Origin: JAQGMJ01 sp036498945
GTDB taxonomy: Bacteria > Pseudomonadota > Gammaproteobacteria > Burkholderiales > JAEUOS01
Length of the DNA: 64,000 nt
NCBI GenBank assembly: GCA_036498945.1
Contig: DASYEQ010000051.1
Span: forward strand, 1 to 64,000
Direction of reading: 5' to 3'
The notes below the pieces were generated by a model, which saw only the letters and a list, made by a program, of their open reading frames with translations, searched no databases and was not told the origin of the DNA. Of the stretch, positions 1-8,478 are shown in pieces. The position numbers and the translations under genes were made by a program. Position 1 is the first letter of the stretch, and each line of letters opens with the position of its first letter.

Positions 1-584
1 CCTTCCAGGATGCTCTGGGGGCGAACAGCTGCCGGCCCTGGGTGGCGCTGGAGCGGCGCTCCGTCGTTCTCAACCCGAATTCGGCACGCAAGATCCGCTT
101 TGAGGTGCAGATCCCGGCGGATGCGCCGGCTGGGGAATGTCGCTTCGCCCTGATGGTGGAGCAAGATGAGGGTACGCTGTCAAAGGCGATGGCGGGCGAC
201 GTGCCGGTGCCGGTGCAGGGGCGCATCGCGGTGATCGTCTATGTGCGCGTCGGCGACGCCGCGCCCAAGCTGCGCCTGGTGGACGTGCACCTGGCCGACA
301 TCAACGGCCAGCCGACGCCGGTGGCCAAGGTCGTCAACGAGGGCCTGGCGCACGACCGTCTCGACGGCGTGCTGAGCACCACGGATGCGGACCGGCAGGC
401 GATCAATTTCGCGATTTCGCAACGGCCTATCCTGGGCGGGGAGACGCGTGAATTGCCATTCTCCGCGGTCATGCCCGACAACACCGAAAAGCCGCCCACC
501 AAGTGGCGCACGCCGCTGCAACTCAAGGGCACGCTGGAAGCGGAAAGCGGGACGAGGATCCCGATCGACCTGAAGCTGCAGTGA
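1..584 (+). CDS. Ig-like / pilus-chaperone-type periplasmic protein (5' truncated by window edge)
   Basis: The frame is open from the first bases and no start is visible, so only the C-terminal part of roughly 190 residues is present. A GTG at 42 is in frame but the frame continues upstream in sensible sequence, so it is unlikely to be the start. The alternating hydrophobic strands and phrases such as VVLNPNSARKIRFEVQIP and RIAVIVYVRVGD resemble the two-Ig-domain fold of pilus-chaperone-like proteins. That class is my inference from general character, not from a diagnostic motif. It converges on moaA with only 17 bp between stop codons. An uncharacterised beta-sandwich secreted protein is an equally good description. 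Confidence 0.5.
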   Translation, partial: FQDALGANSCRPWVALERRSVVLNPNSARKIRFEVQIPADAPAGECRFALMVEQDEGTLSKAMAGDVPVPVQGRIAVIVYVRVGDAAPKLRLVDVHLADINGQPTPVAKVVNEGLAHDRLDGVLSTTDADRQAINFAISQRPILGGETRELPFSAVMPDNTEKPPTKWRTPLQLKGTLEAESGTRIPIDLKLQ

Positions 585-601
585 GCGGCGGAGGGCGCCG
601 C
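585..601. terminator. GC hairpin between converging stop codons
   Basis: GCGGCG, a 5-nt loop and CGCCGC fill the gap between the upstream gene and the end of moaA. There is no T-tract on either side, so termination is possible but not demonstrated. Confidence 0.25.
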
Positions 602-1705
602 TCAGCCGCCGATATACGACATCTCGATCTTTTTTTCGCGCGCGGTGGCGGCGGTGCGAATCTCGGAATAGCGGTCGTCGCGGCGCTGCCAGATCAGGCC
701 GATGGCGGCGGCGATGTCTTCATCGGTGTGGCCCAGGCGCATCAGGGCGCGCAGGTCGTGGCCGGCGTGGGCGAACAGGCAGGTGTAGAGCTTGCCCTCA
801 ACGGAGAGGCGGGCGCGCGTGCAGGTGGAGCAGAAGGCCTGGGTGACGCTGGAGATGACGCCGATCTCGCCGCCGCCATCGACATAACGCCAGCGCTCGG
901 CAACCTCGCCGTTGTAATTCGCATCGACGGGCTCCAGGGCGGCAACGCGTGAGATGCGCTCGATCACCTCCTCGGAGGGCACCACGTCATGCATGCGCCA
1001 GCCGTTGGAGGAGCCGACGTCCATGAACTCGATGAAGCGGACGATATGGCCACTGCCCTTGAAGTGGCGCGCCATGTCGGTGATGCCCTCGTCGTTGACG
1101 CCGCGCTTGACCACCATGTTCACCTTGATGTCATCGAAGCCGACCGCCTTGGCGGCGGCGATGCCTTCGAGCACCTTTTCGACCGGGAAATCGACGTCGT
1201 TCATCGCGCGGAAGGTGGCATCGTCGAGCGAGTCGAGCGACACGGTGAGGCGCTTCAGGCCGGCGTCGCGCAGGGACTGCGCCTTTTTCGGCAGCAGCGA
1301 GCCGTTGGTGGTGAGGGTGAGGTCGAGCGGCCGGCCGGCCGGAGTGCGCAGTTCGGCCAGCATTTCAATCAGGCGCTCGATGTTCTTGCGCAATAGCGGC
1401 TCGCCGCCGGTCAGACGGATTTTTTCCGTGCCGTGGGCGACGAACAGGCTTGCCAGGCGGGTAATCTCCTCGAAGGAGAGGATGTCGGCGTGCGGCAGGA
1501 ACTGGTAGCTCTTGTCGAATACCTGCTTGGGCATGCAATAGGTGCAACGGAAATTGCAGCGGTCAGTAACCGAAATGCGCAGGTCGTGCAGGTGGCGGCC
1601 GCGCGTATCCACCAGCCGGCCCGCCGGTGGGGCGGCATCGGCCGGTATCGGCGGCAGGTTTTCTATCTGCCGGTAATCCGCGATGGGGATAATCTTGCTG
1701 CTCAC
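602..1705 (-). CDS. moaA: GTP 3',8-cyclase MoaA (molybdenum cofactor synthesis)
   Basis: MoaA is the radical-SAM enzyme that starts molybdopterin synthesis by turning GTP into 3',8-cyclo-7,8-dihydro-GTP, with MoaC acting next. The 367-residue protein has the N-terminal radical-SAM cluster CNFRCTYC (Cys50, Cys54, Cys57) followed by LTGGEPLLR. It has the second, C-terminal cluster region FCSTCTRARLSVEGKLYTC and the conserved C-terminal Gly-Gly. Length is slightly above the usual 320-340 because of an N-terminal extension of about 35 residues, common in betaproteobacteria. No other moa genes are in the window. Identification is firm. Confidence 0.97.
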   Translation of the reverse strand: MSSKIIPIADYRQIENLPPIPADAAPPAGRLVDTRGRHLHDLRISVTDRCNFRCTYCMPKQVFDKSYQFLPHADILSFEEITRLASLFVAHGTEKIRLTGGEPLLRKNIERLIEMLAELRTPAGRPLDLTLTTNGSLLPKKAQSLRDAGLKRLTVSLDSLDDATFRAMNDVDFPVEKVLEGIAAAKAVGFDDIKVNMVVKRGVNDEGITDMARHFKGSGHIVRFIEFMDVGSSNGWRMHDVVPSEEVIERISRVAALEPVDANYNGEVAERWRYVDGGGEIGVISSVTQAFCSTCTRARLSVEGKLYTCLFAHAGHDLRALMRLGHTDEDIAAAIGLIWQRRDDRYSEIRTAATAREKKIEMSYIGG

Positions 1706-1915
1706 GAGGATTTGGCTGGGTGCGCCGGGTGGTGTCTGTTATTCACATGATATCAAAGAGATTTTTTGCAAGTCCTTGATGTATCTGAATTTAGGCACAA
1801 AAGCCTGTTTCGCCCTGAACTCCGGAAGAATGATGCAGTCACATCCGCGAGCCTTGCGTTCCCGTGCCCGAGGCCGGGGTGTCACCAAAACGAAACATAA
1901 TCGAAGGGTTGGCAT

Positions 1916-2464
1916 ATGAAATATCCCTCTCTCGCAGTCTCCTTGAGTGCGGCCGTTCTCGCCGCTGTCATGATCGCCGGCTGCGCCCATTCCAACATCA
2001 GCGGCATCGGGCGCAATGCGGTGGCGACTGCGCTCCTGGCGCCGAAAAGCGGCAGCGCGACCACCGGCACGGTGAGCTTCGCGCCGGCCGGCACCAACGC
2101 GGTGCGGGTGACGGTGGACATCACCGGCCTGAAGCCGAACGCGGAACACGGCTTTCACGTGCACGAGCGCGGCGATTGCAGCGCACCGGACGCGATGAGC
2201 GCCGGCGGGCACTTCAACCCGACCAACCACAAGCACGGCGGCCCGATGGTTGAGCACCATGCCGGCGATATTCCCAATCTCAAGTCCGACGCCGAAGGGC
2301 GCATGCGCGGCAGCTTCGAAGTGAGCGGCTTGAGCGTCGAAGGCGGGCCGACCGACATCATCGGCAAGGCCCTGGTGGTGCACCGGGACCGCGATGACTA
2401 CAAGAGTCAGCCGGCGGGTGATTCCGGCCCGCGCATCGCCTGCGGCGTGATCCATCGCGTGTGA
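1916..2464 (+). CDS. sodC: Cu/Zn superoxide dismutase, lipoprotein form
   Basis: This is a periplasmic superoxide dismutase of 182 residues. It starts with a lipoprotein signal ending in the lipobox IAGC (Cys23), so it is probably anchored in the outer or inner membrane. Copper-binding histidines lie in GFHVHERGDC (His81, His83) and VVHRDRDD (His156). The zinc-loop histidines are in GGHFNP and the following His-rich stretch. Cys88 and Cys176 can form the family disulfide. The RBS AAGGGT lies just before ATG 1916 and a strong terminator follows, so it is probably monocistronic. It protects against extracytoplasmic superoxide. Confidence 0.95.
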   Translation: MKYPSLAVSLSAAVLAAVMIAGCAHSNISGIGRNAVATALLAPKSGSATTGTVSFAPAGTNAVRVTVDITGLKPNAEHGFHVHERGDCSAPDAMSAGGHFNPTNHKHGGPMVEHHAGDIPNLKSDAEGRMRGSFEVSGLSVEGGPTDIIGKALVVHRDRDDYKSQPAGDSGPRIACGVIHRV

Positions 2465-2480
2465 GGCAGCGCCATACATC

Positions 2481-2508
2481 AAAAAGCCGCCCGCGAGCGG
2501 CTTTTTTT
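2481..2508 (+). terminator. Rho-independent terminator of sodC
   Basis: The stem AAAAAGCCGC pairs with GCGGCTTTTT around a 6-nt loop and runs into a seven-T tract, 17 bp after the sodC stop. Confidence 0.9.
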
Positions 2509-2521
2509 GCATCCGGGTGGC

Positions 2522-2552
2522 TTGCATAGGCCCCTGGAATCTGGGTTAGAAT
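2522..2552 (+). promoter_or_regulatory. possible promoter for DUF3460-scpA
   Basis: TTGCAT (2522-2527) and TAGAAT (2547-2552) resemble -35 and -10 boxes, but the 19-bp spacer is long. It lies between the sodC terminator and the ATG at 2592, where a promoter is expected. Confidence 0.35.
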
Positions 2553-2591
2553 ACGCTATAGATTGTAGTGCTCACCGGGGGTACCCACGAT

Positions 2592-2774
2592 ATGTACGAA
2601 TCTGAACACACCCGCTTCATGCGCGAACTGTTCGAGAAAAAGCCCGCGCTGGCCGAGGAGCAGAAGAAGGGCCGCGCCATCTGGTGGGACCACGAACAGG
2701 ACCCCGAGCAGGATCAGCGCAACGCGCAATCGCACGTCAAGCAGTCCGCCTACGTGTACCAGACCAAGGTTTAA
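2592..2774 (+). CDS. DUF3460 family small protein
   Basis: This is a 60-residue acidic cytoplasmic protein beginning MYESEHTRFMREL and ending YVYQTKV, a pattern I recognise as DUF3460, a small family found mainly in Burkholderiales next to scpA. The function is unknown. ATG 2592 is preferred over an in-frame GTG at 2568 because family members begin MYES or close variants. It ends 3 bp before scpA, so the two are probably co-transcribed. No membrane segment or signal is visible. Confidence 0.85.
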   Translation: MYESEHTRFMRELFEKKPALAEEQKKGRAIWWDHEQDPEQDQRNAQSHVKQSAYVYQTKV

Positions 2775-2777
2775 GGC

Positions 2778-3620
2778 GTGACGGAAGACATCGTTCTGCC
2801 TGATACGGAAGAGCAGGCCACCCTCGGGATGGAGGGTTCGGAGCCGCCGGCCAGGCTGTATGGCCAGCCGATGCTCGCCCTACCGCAGGATCTGTATATC
2901 CCGCCGGATGCCCTGGAGGTCTTTCTAGAAGAGACCTTCGAAGGCCCGCTGGACTTGCTGCTGTATCTCATCCGCAAGCAGAACTTCAACATCCTCGACA
3001 TTCCGATGCGCGAGGTGACCCAGCAATACTTGCGCTACGTCGAGGAGATCCGCGAGCACAACCTCGAACTGGCGGCCGAGTATCTGCTGATGGCCGCGAT
3101 GCTGATCGAGATCAAGTCGCGCATGCTGCTGCCGGTCAAGAAGACCGACGAAGCCGGCGAGGTCGAGGATCCGCGCGCCGAACTGGTGAGGCGCCTGCTG
3201 GAATACGAGCGCATCAAGCTGGGTGCGCAAAATCTCGAAACCGTGCCGGTGGTAGGGCGCGATTTCTGGCCGGTGCGTACGGCGATGGATGCCGATTTCG
3301 AGATCGCGCTGCCGGATGTCAACCCGATCGACCTGCGCCTGGCCTGGCTGGACGTGCTCAAGCGCGCCAAGCTGACGCAGCATCACCGCATCGGCCGCGC
3401 CGAGCTTTCGGTGCGCGAGCACATGAGCCTGGTGCTGCGCAAGCTGCAGGGCGAGCGCTTTGTCGAGTTCATGGACCTGTTCGAGGGCATCCCGAGCATG
3501 CAGGTAGCGGTGGTGCACTTCCTCGCGCTGCTGGAACTCACGCGCGAAGGCCTGGTAGACCTCACGCAAGCCGAAGCCTATGCGCCGATCTACGTACGCC
3601 TGGCGTACACGCCGGTGTAG
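2778..3620 (+). CDS. scpA: segregation and condensation protein A
   Basis: ScpA is the kleisin subunit of the SMC-ScpA-ScpB condensin that compacts and segregates the chromosome. The 280-residue protein has the N-terminal kleisin signature (FEGPLDLLLYLIRKQNFNI) and the conserved AAEYLLMAAMLIEIKSRMLLP helix. A winged-helix C-terminus that contacts the SMC head ends in PIYVRLAYT. The start is GTG 2778, directly after the DUF3460 stop. An N-terminal extension of about 45 residues precedes the family core. scpB is not adjacent; the next gene converges on it across a shared terminator. Confidence 0.95.
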   Translation: MTEDIVLPDTEEQATLGMEGSEPPARLYGQPMLALPQDLYIPPDALEVFLEETFEGPLDLLLYLIRKQNFNILDIPMREVTQQYLRYVEEIREHNLELAAEYLLMAAMLIEIKSRMLLPVKKTDEAGEVEDPRAELVRRLLEYERIKLGAQNLETVPVVGRDFWPVRTAMDADFEIALPDVNPIDLRLAWLDVLKRAKLTQHHRIGRAELSVREHMSLVLRKLQGERFVEFMDLFEGIPSMQVAVVHFLALLELTREGLVDLTQAEAYAPIYVRLAYTPV

Positions 3621-3632
3621 GTCTCTGGCAGC

Positions 3633-3668
3633 AAATAAAAAACCGCGCCGTGGCGCGGTTTTTTATTT
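3633..3668. terminator. bidirectional terminator between scpA and the DUF1116 gene
   Basis: A CCGCGC / GCGCGG stem is flanked by AAATAAAAAA on the left and TTTTTTATTT on the right. It can therefore stop transcription of scpA on plus and of the four-gene operon on minus. Confidence 0.9.
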
Positions 3669-3679
3669 GGGGCGTCAGC

Positions 3680-5137
3680 TCAAGCCACGTTGTATTTCGC
3701 CGCCAGCGCCTCCAGCGCGTTCACATAGCAACCCATCGGCACACGTACGATGCCGGCACCGATCTGGCCCACGCCCGCTTCCTTGTGCGCGATGCCGGTG
3801 GTGACGACGGGGCGGATGCCGGTATCGACCACTTTGCGCACGTCGATGCCGGTGGGCGCGCCGTCGAATTCCAGGTTGGGCAACGACAGCGCCGGGTTCT
3901 TGGTGGTGGTGATGTTGTACATCAGTTGCGAATACTGGTTCGCGTCCGCGACCGTGCCGCCGACGAGCAAGGTGAGCGCCGGGGAGGCGGCGAGCGAAAA
4001 GCCGCCGTACCCCGCGGTTTCGCAAATTGCCGAGTCGCCGAGGTCGGGGTTGGCGTCTTCCTGCTTGAAGCCGGGGAAGAACAGCCCGACCGGGTTGTCC
4101 GAAGGAGCCTCGAACCAGGCCTTTCCGAGCGAAGAGACGCGCAGGCCGGTGGTGGTGCCGTTGCGCGCGGTGGCAGTGACGACGCTGGAATACTCGATGC
4201 CGTGGGCGGCGTCCATGATCGCCTTGGAGGCGACCATGGAGAAATTGAGGAAGAACTGCGAGGTGCGGGCGATGAAGTCCAGGGTTTCCTTGATGTGGCC
4301 CTGGGCAATGTCGGTGGCGACCAGCGCCGGCGCCAGTTGCATGAAGTAAAGCGCGGTGGCGGCGGCATTGCGCGAGTGAACTTCGTCGCCCATGAGCAGT
4401 GCCTGGGCCTGGATGCTCTTCAGGTCGACGCCGCCTTCCTTGCCGTCGGCCGCATAACGGGTGGCGGCCTTGAGGGCTGGGGCCAGCACGCCCGCGAACC
4501 ACTTCAGCCGTGTAATCACGTCCGGGCTGTTGGCGCCGAAGCGCAGGCACTTGCCGATGCCTTCGTTGAAGTTGGTGTAAGCGACGTTGCCGTGCGTCGT
4601 GTTGTTGACCACGAACACCGGCATCGAGGCGGAGATGATGCCGGTCATCGGGCCCACCGCCTTGAAGTCGTGGCACTGGGCGAACTTGATCTCGCCTTTT
4701 TTCAGCATCCCCTCGGCCTTGGCGGGCGTATCGGCCCAGCCTTCGTAGAGCACCGCGCCGATCATCGCGCCGTGCATCGGGCCGCACATGTTTTCCCACG
4801 CTACCGGGGCGCCGGCATGCAGCAGGATGCGCTCTTCCTTGAACTCGGGCCACACGCTGTCGGCACGCAGCGCGACATCCACCAGCATCGGGCGGCTGGA
4901 GATGATCTTCTCGCAGGCAAGCTTGTTGGCGGCGTCGATTTTGCTGCCCAGGCTCGCAGGATCGGAGGCGTCGCCTATCAGTTGCGCCAGTTTCCAGGCC
5001 AGCGCGGGGTCGGCGTTGCCGGGCGGCTGCCAATCCAATTGCAACGCCGTGCCGCCGTTGCCGGTGACGCTGTCGTTGAAGGATTCCAGGCCGAGGTTGA
5101 GGACCTGGGGCGCGCTGGCGATGAGGGAGGAAGACAT
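3680..5137 (-). CDS. DUF1116 protein, AllG (YlbE)-like oxamate carbamoyltransferase subunit
   Basis: The 485-residue protein belongs to DUF1116, the family of E. coli YlbE/AllG. Family signs are the long conserved PMHGAMIGAVLYEGWA stretch, HDFKAVGPMTGIIS, NNTTHGNVAYTNFNEGIG and the C-terminal VGQIGAGIVRVP. In E. coli, AllG works with FdrA/AllF and AllH as oxamate carbamoyltransferase, which moves a carbamoyl group between oxalurate and phosphate. Here it is the last gene of an operon with exactly those partners and a carbamate kinase, so the same chemistry is likely. The true substrate is inferred, because no allantoin-pathway gene is nearby. A 13-bp gap separates it from the DUF2877 gene. 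Confidence 0.85.
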   Translation of the reverse strand: MSSSLIASAPQVLNLGLESFNDSVTGNGGTALQLDWQPPGNADPALAWKLAQLIGDASDPASLGSKIDAANKLACEKIISSRPMLVDVALRADSVWPEFKEERILLHAGAPVAWENMCGPMHGAMIGAVLYEGWADTPAKAEGMLKKGEIKFAQCHDFKAVGPMTGIISASMPVFVVNNTTHGNVAYTNFNEGIGKCLRFGANSPDVITRLKWFAGVLAPALKAATRYAADGKEGGVDLKSIQAQALLMGDEVHSRNAAATALYFMQLAPALVATDIAQGHIKETLDFIARTSQFFLNFSMVASKAIMDAAHGIEYSSVVTATARNGTTTGLRVSSLGKAWFEAPSDNPVGLFFPGFKQEDANPDLGDSAICETAGYGGFSLAASPALTLLVGGTVADANQYSQLMYNITTTKNPALSLPNLEFDGAPTGIDVRKVVDTGIRPVVTTGIAHKEAGVGQIGAGIVRVPMGCYVNALEALAAKYNVA

Positions 5138-5150
5138 GGCGAAGTTCGTT

Positions 5151-5948
5151 TCAGTTCTGGGTGTGTTGCAGTGTGCCGGTGGCGGCGGCGATCATGCCGC
5201 AGAGCATATCCCAGCCGGAGGAATGGCCGATGGCGGTGAGGCGGCGGGCCGGTTCGAACATGGCGCGAAAGGCGGGAGCGGCGATGAGGTCGTGCAAGGG
5301 GGTGAAACTTGCGCCGGCCGCGAGGTCGTCGAACAGGGCGGCGCTGATGGCATGGGTGCGGGTGCGCGTGGCCAGCGTCAGGGCGGCCGACGCTTCGCGC
5401 CATGGCGCGCTGTCGATGTCGAGGTGATGCAGGGTGAACAGCGCGGCGCCGACGAAATCGTCACCCGAAGGCGTGAGCCCGCCGCCGACCCCCAGCAGGC
5501 GCAGGCCGGCGGCGGTGAATGCAGCAGCGTCGTTCGCGCGTATGGCGGCGGCAAGTGCGTGCGCCGCATCGGCGCGGTGATCCAGCGGAAACGGCGGCAG
5601 GGCGCCGACCAGCACGCAGCCGAAGCCGCGGGGCTGGCCGAGTTCGTGGCAGGCGCGCGCGAGTTCGGTGAAGCGGGTAGCGGTAGCCGCATGGTCGAGG
5701 GCGGTGTGCGCTGGGGATGGTGATGCGTGCGGAATCGCGCTGCCCAGGTGCATCTGCGGCGCCGGTGCATCGACGAAGACGGCACGCGGATGTGCCTCGC
5801 CGCGCAGACCGACCCAGACGATGTCCTCGCCGGCGTAACGATAGGGCGTCTCGGCGAAGCCGGGGATCAGGCGCAAGGCGCCGCCGCTGGCGGCCAGCGC
5901 TTGTGCGGCGCGTGCGCCGAGGCTGCGGATGCGCGGCGTCTCAGGCAT
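5151..5948 (-). CDS. DUF2877 protein, AllH (YlbF)-like oxamate carbamoyltransferase subunit
   Basis: This 265-residue protein fits DUF2877, the family of E. coli YlbF/AllH; the phrase LTPSGDDFVGAAL is the typical core. ATG 5948 (MPETPRIRSLG) is chosen because it overlaps the carbamate kinase stop by 8 nt, which fits translational coupling. The upstream in-frame ATG at 6002 lies deep inside arcC. In E. coli the protein is the third subunit of oxamate carbamoyltransferase. Active-site residues are not known to me. Its place between carbamate kinase and DUF1116 supports a shared complex. Confidence 0.82.
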   Translation of the reverse strand: MPETPRIRSLGARAAQALAASGGALRLIPGFAETPYRYAGEDIVWVGLRGEAHPRAVFVDAPAPQMHLGSAIPHASPSPAHTALDHAATATRFTELARACHELGQPRGFGCVLVGALPPFPLDHRADAAHALAAAIRANDAAAFTAAGLRLLGVGGGLTPSGDDFVGAALFTLHHLDIDSAPWREASAALTLATRTRTHAISAALFDDLAAGASFTPLHDLIAAPAFRAMFEPARRLTAIGHSSGWDMLCGMIAAATGTLQHTQN

Positions 5949-6906
5949 CGCGCACGATCCGCGTGCCGGCGCTGCCGGTGAGGGCCTCGAAAGCACGCTC
6001 AAGGGAAGTGATGACCACCATGCCGTCGTAGTCCGCGAGAAAATTCAGCGCGGCGTCGATCTTCGGCCCCATGCTGCCGGGCGGAAACTGGCCGTCCTGA
6101 TGATGCTTGCGCGCTTCGCTGGCGGTGAGTTTTTCCACCGCGCGCTGCGTCGGTTTGCCGAAGTCCAGCGCCACCTGCTCGACGCCGGTGAGCATGATGA
6201 AGGCGACGGCGCCCAGGCGCGCGGCCAGCATGGCGGAGGTGAGGTCCTTGTCGATCACCGCCGGCACCCCCTTGTAATCGCCTTCGGGATTGCGGATCAC
6301 CGGGATACCGCCGCCACCGGCGGCAATCGGGATGAGACCCGCGCCGAGCAGGGCTTCGATCGCCGGCAGATCGAGGATCCCCTTCGGCAGCGGCGAGGGC
6401 ACGACGCGGCGCCAGCCCCGCCCGGAGTCTTCGCGGAAATCCCAGCCGGTCTCGCGCGACAGGCGCTTGGCGTCGGTCTCCGAGAAGAACTTGCCCACCG
6501 GCTTGGTCGGGTTGGCGAAGGCAGGGTCCCGGGGATCGACTTCGACTTCGGTGAGCACCGCTGCCACGCCGGCGTGGCAGCCGCGCCTGCGCATCACGTT
6601 CTGGAAGCTTTGCTCCAGCATGTAGCCCATGCCGCCCTGTGAATGCGCGACGCACACATCCATCGGCATTGGCGGCAGTTCCGCGGCGGTCTTTGCCATG
6701 CGGAACAGGATGTTGCCCACCACCGGGCCGTTGCCATGGGTGATGACGAGTTGGTAGCCCGCGTTGATCATGCGCACGAAATGCTCGCACAGGCCTTCCA
6801 GCACCTCCAGTTGTTCCTCGGCGGTACCGCGGATGGTCGGTGGGTAGGCGGCATTGCCGCCCAGCGCGATGACGACGCGCTTGCCGCGGCCGCCGGCAGT
6901 TGCCAT
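5941..6906 (-). CDS. arcC: carbamate kinase
   Basis: Carbamate kinase moves phosphate from carbamoyl phosphate to ADP, giving ATP, ammonia and CO2. The 321-residue protein has the amino-acid-kinase nucleotide motif VIALGGNA near residue 12, VITHGNGPVVGN, the AAGGGGIPV loop and the DKDLTSAMLAA helix typical of ArcC. Its ATG directly abuts the FdrA stop, with no spacing. No arginine deiminase or ornithine carbamoyltransferase is nearby, so this is not an arginine operon. The context matches the catabolic kinase of purine degradation (E. coli AllK/YbcF), feeding on the carbamoyl phosphate made by the flanking subunits. Confidence 0.95.
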   Translation of the reverse strand: MATAGGRGKRVVIALGGNAAYPPTIRGTAEEQLEVLEGLCEHFVRMINAGYQLVITHGNGPVVGNILFRMAKTAAELPPMPMDVCVAHSQGGMGYMLEQSFQNVMRRRGCHAGVAAVLTEVEVDPRDPAFANPTKPVGKFFSETDAKRLSRETGWDFREDSGRGWRRVVPSPLPKGILDLPAIEALLGAGLIPIAAGGGGIPVIRNPEGDYKGVPAVIDKDLTSAMLAARLGAVAFIMLTGVEQVALDFGKPTQRAVEKLTASEARKHHQDGQFPPGSMGPKIDAALNFLADYDGMVVITSLERAFEALTGSAGTRIVRDA

Positions 6907-8427
6907 CTACGCAACCAGGGCCGCGGCCATGCGCGCGGCTTCGGTGCTGGAACGGCCGAGAATGCAGCCGGCTTCGAGGAGCTTGGCTTCCTGGGCTGAG
7001 CGTACTTGCGGATCTTCCTCGGTACCGCAGACAAAAGCGACGAACAAAAGGCGGCGGCCGGCCGCCTGCGCGTCGAATTGCGCCTTGCGGATCGTCGGCA
7101 CCAGGGCGCCGGCCGGGTCCATATGGCCGGCGTAGCCCAGCACGATGTCGAGCAGGATGACCGCGGTTTCGGGATCGGCGGCTTCCTGCACGATGCGCGC
7201 AACGCGGGTGGACGGGTCGATCATCGGGTGAGGGCGGCCGATAGTGAAATCATCGTCGCCGAGGTCGAGCACGGTGTGTTCCTGCGAATGATGCAGGTCG
7301 GCGACCTTGCGTGACTGGTCCAGCGGTACGTTCGAAAATGCGGCGACGCCGGCATCGCGCAAGGCGACCTGCGCCTCGGTGCAGAACGTGCCGCCGGAAA
7401 ACAAGCCGCGGATGTATTGCTGCGACGGCGCCAGTTCCTTCGCGTGCTGGCTGGACTGGTATTGCGCCGCCACCGGCTTGCGCTTTTGCGCCAGCGCCAC
7501 GCAGGCGTCGGCGCAGTCGAACAGGTTGCCAGTCCGATGCACGTTGGCGGGCGTATCGATACGCTCGCCGCCGAGGAAACACACCACCACCGGCTTTCCC
7601 GCGCGGCCGGCGCGCTCGATCACGGCATTCATCACGGCGGGCGCGGGCGGCTTGGAGACGATGCCGATGACTTCGGTCGCGGGATCGGCCGTCAGCAGGT
7701 CGAGCGCCATCAGCATGGTGATGCCGCCGACTTCGGCCTTGACGTCGCGCCCGCCGGTGCCGATGGCGTGGCTGATGCCTTCGTCCATGAGATGGGTCTG
7801 CACGGTGACTTCCTGCAAGCCGGTGCCGGAAGCGCCGACATAGCCGATGCGCCCGCGCCGCACCACGTTGGCGAAGCCCAGCGGCACGCCGCCGATGATG
7901 GCGGTGCCGCAGTCGGGCCCCATCACCAGCAAGCCCTTGGCGCGGGCGGCCTGCTTGACCGCAACTTCCTGATCGAGCGGCACGTTGTCACTGAACAGGA
8001 AGACGTTGAGCCCGGCCTTCACCGCCTTCAGCGCTTCGGCGCCGGCATAGGCGCCAGGGGCTGAGATCTGCGCGATGTTGGCGCCGGCCGCGCGGGGCAG
8101 GGCCATGGCCACGGTCTTCGGCGTGATCTCGCGCACGCTGCCGCCTTTGGTGGCGGCCGCGGTGAGCGATTCGTCCACCTTGGCAAAGGCGGCGGTGGCC
8201 GTGGCGTCGTTTGCCGTCTCGACGACGATGATCAGGTCGCTCGGGTTGGCCCTTGCGGCGTCAGGGTTCAGCAGGCCCGCTTCCGCGAGGATTTCCTTGT
8301 TCGCAGGCGTAGCCATCACCAGTGTCGCGCGCGTTACCTGCGGGTCCTGCAGCAGCTTTTCGGCGATGCGCATCAGCGCGACCGAGTCCTTGTAGAGATT
8401 GGGCTTGAGGCGGGTGAAGGTGGGCAC
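6907..8427 (-). CDS. fdrA: FdrA/AllF-like acyl-CoA-synthetase-fold protein, oxamate carbamoyltransferase subunit
   Basis: The protein resembles succinyl-CoA synthetase alpha and beta chains joined, as in E. coli FdrA. It shows an N-terminal CoA-binding-like fold, VMGPDCGTAIIGGVPLGFAN, a GYVGASGTGLQEV loop and a C-terminal ligase-like half with DIVLGYAGHMDPAG. GTG 8427 gives 506 residues and has AAGG seven bases upstream; an upstream ATG at 8463 falls inside an inverted repeat and has no RBS. FdrA (AllF) is the large subunit of oxamate carbamoyltransferase with AllG and AllH, all present downstream. It is the first gene of the operon, preceded by two palindromes. Confidence 0.87.
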   Translation of the reverse strand: MPTFTRLKPNLYKDSVALMRIAEKLLQDPQVTRATLVMATPANKEILAEAGLLNPDAARANPSDLIIVVETANDATATAAFAKVDESLTAAATKGGSVREITPKTVAMALPRAAGANIAQISAPGAYAGAEALKAVKAGLNVFLFSDNVPLDQEVAVKQAARAKGLLVMGPDCGTAIIGGVPLGFANVVRRGRIGYVGASGTGLQEVTVQTHLMDEGISHAIGTGGRDVKAEVGGITMLMALDLLTADPATEVIGIVSKPPAPAVMNAVIERAGRAGKPVVVCFLGGERIDTPANVHRTGNLFDCADACVALAQKRKPVAAQYQSSQHAKELAPSQQYIRGLFSGGTFCTEAQVALRDAGVAAFSNVPLDQSRKVADLHHSQEHTVLDLGDDDFTIGRPHPMIDPSTRVARIVQEAADPETAVILLDIVLGYAGHMDPAGALVPTIRKAQFDAQAAGRRLLFVAFVCGTEEDPQVRSAQEAKLLEAGCILGRSSTEAARMAAALVA

Positions 8428-8443
8428 GGTAAGCCTTCTATGC

Positions 8444-8463
8444 GTGTGCGGAATCCTGCACAC
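8444..8463 (-). promoter_or_regulatory. inverted repeat in the fdrA leader (possible operator or leader hairpin)
   Basis: GTGTGC and GCACAC are perfect 6-bp arms separated by 8 bp, itself partly symmetric (GGAATCC). The repeat begins 16 bp upstream of the chosen GTG start of fdrA. Confidence 0.5.
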
Positions 8464-8478
8464 AATTCAAGGGTATTT

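Noticed and set aside
3650..5239. Plus-strand open frame opposite the DUF1116 gene
   Set aside because: Its translation is Gly/Arg/His-rich antisense-type sequence, while the minus strand matches the DUF1116 family over full length and fits the operon.
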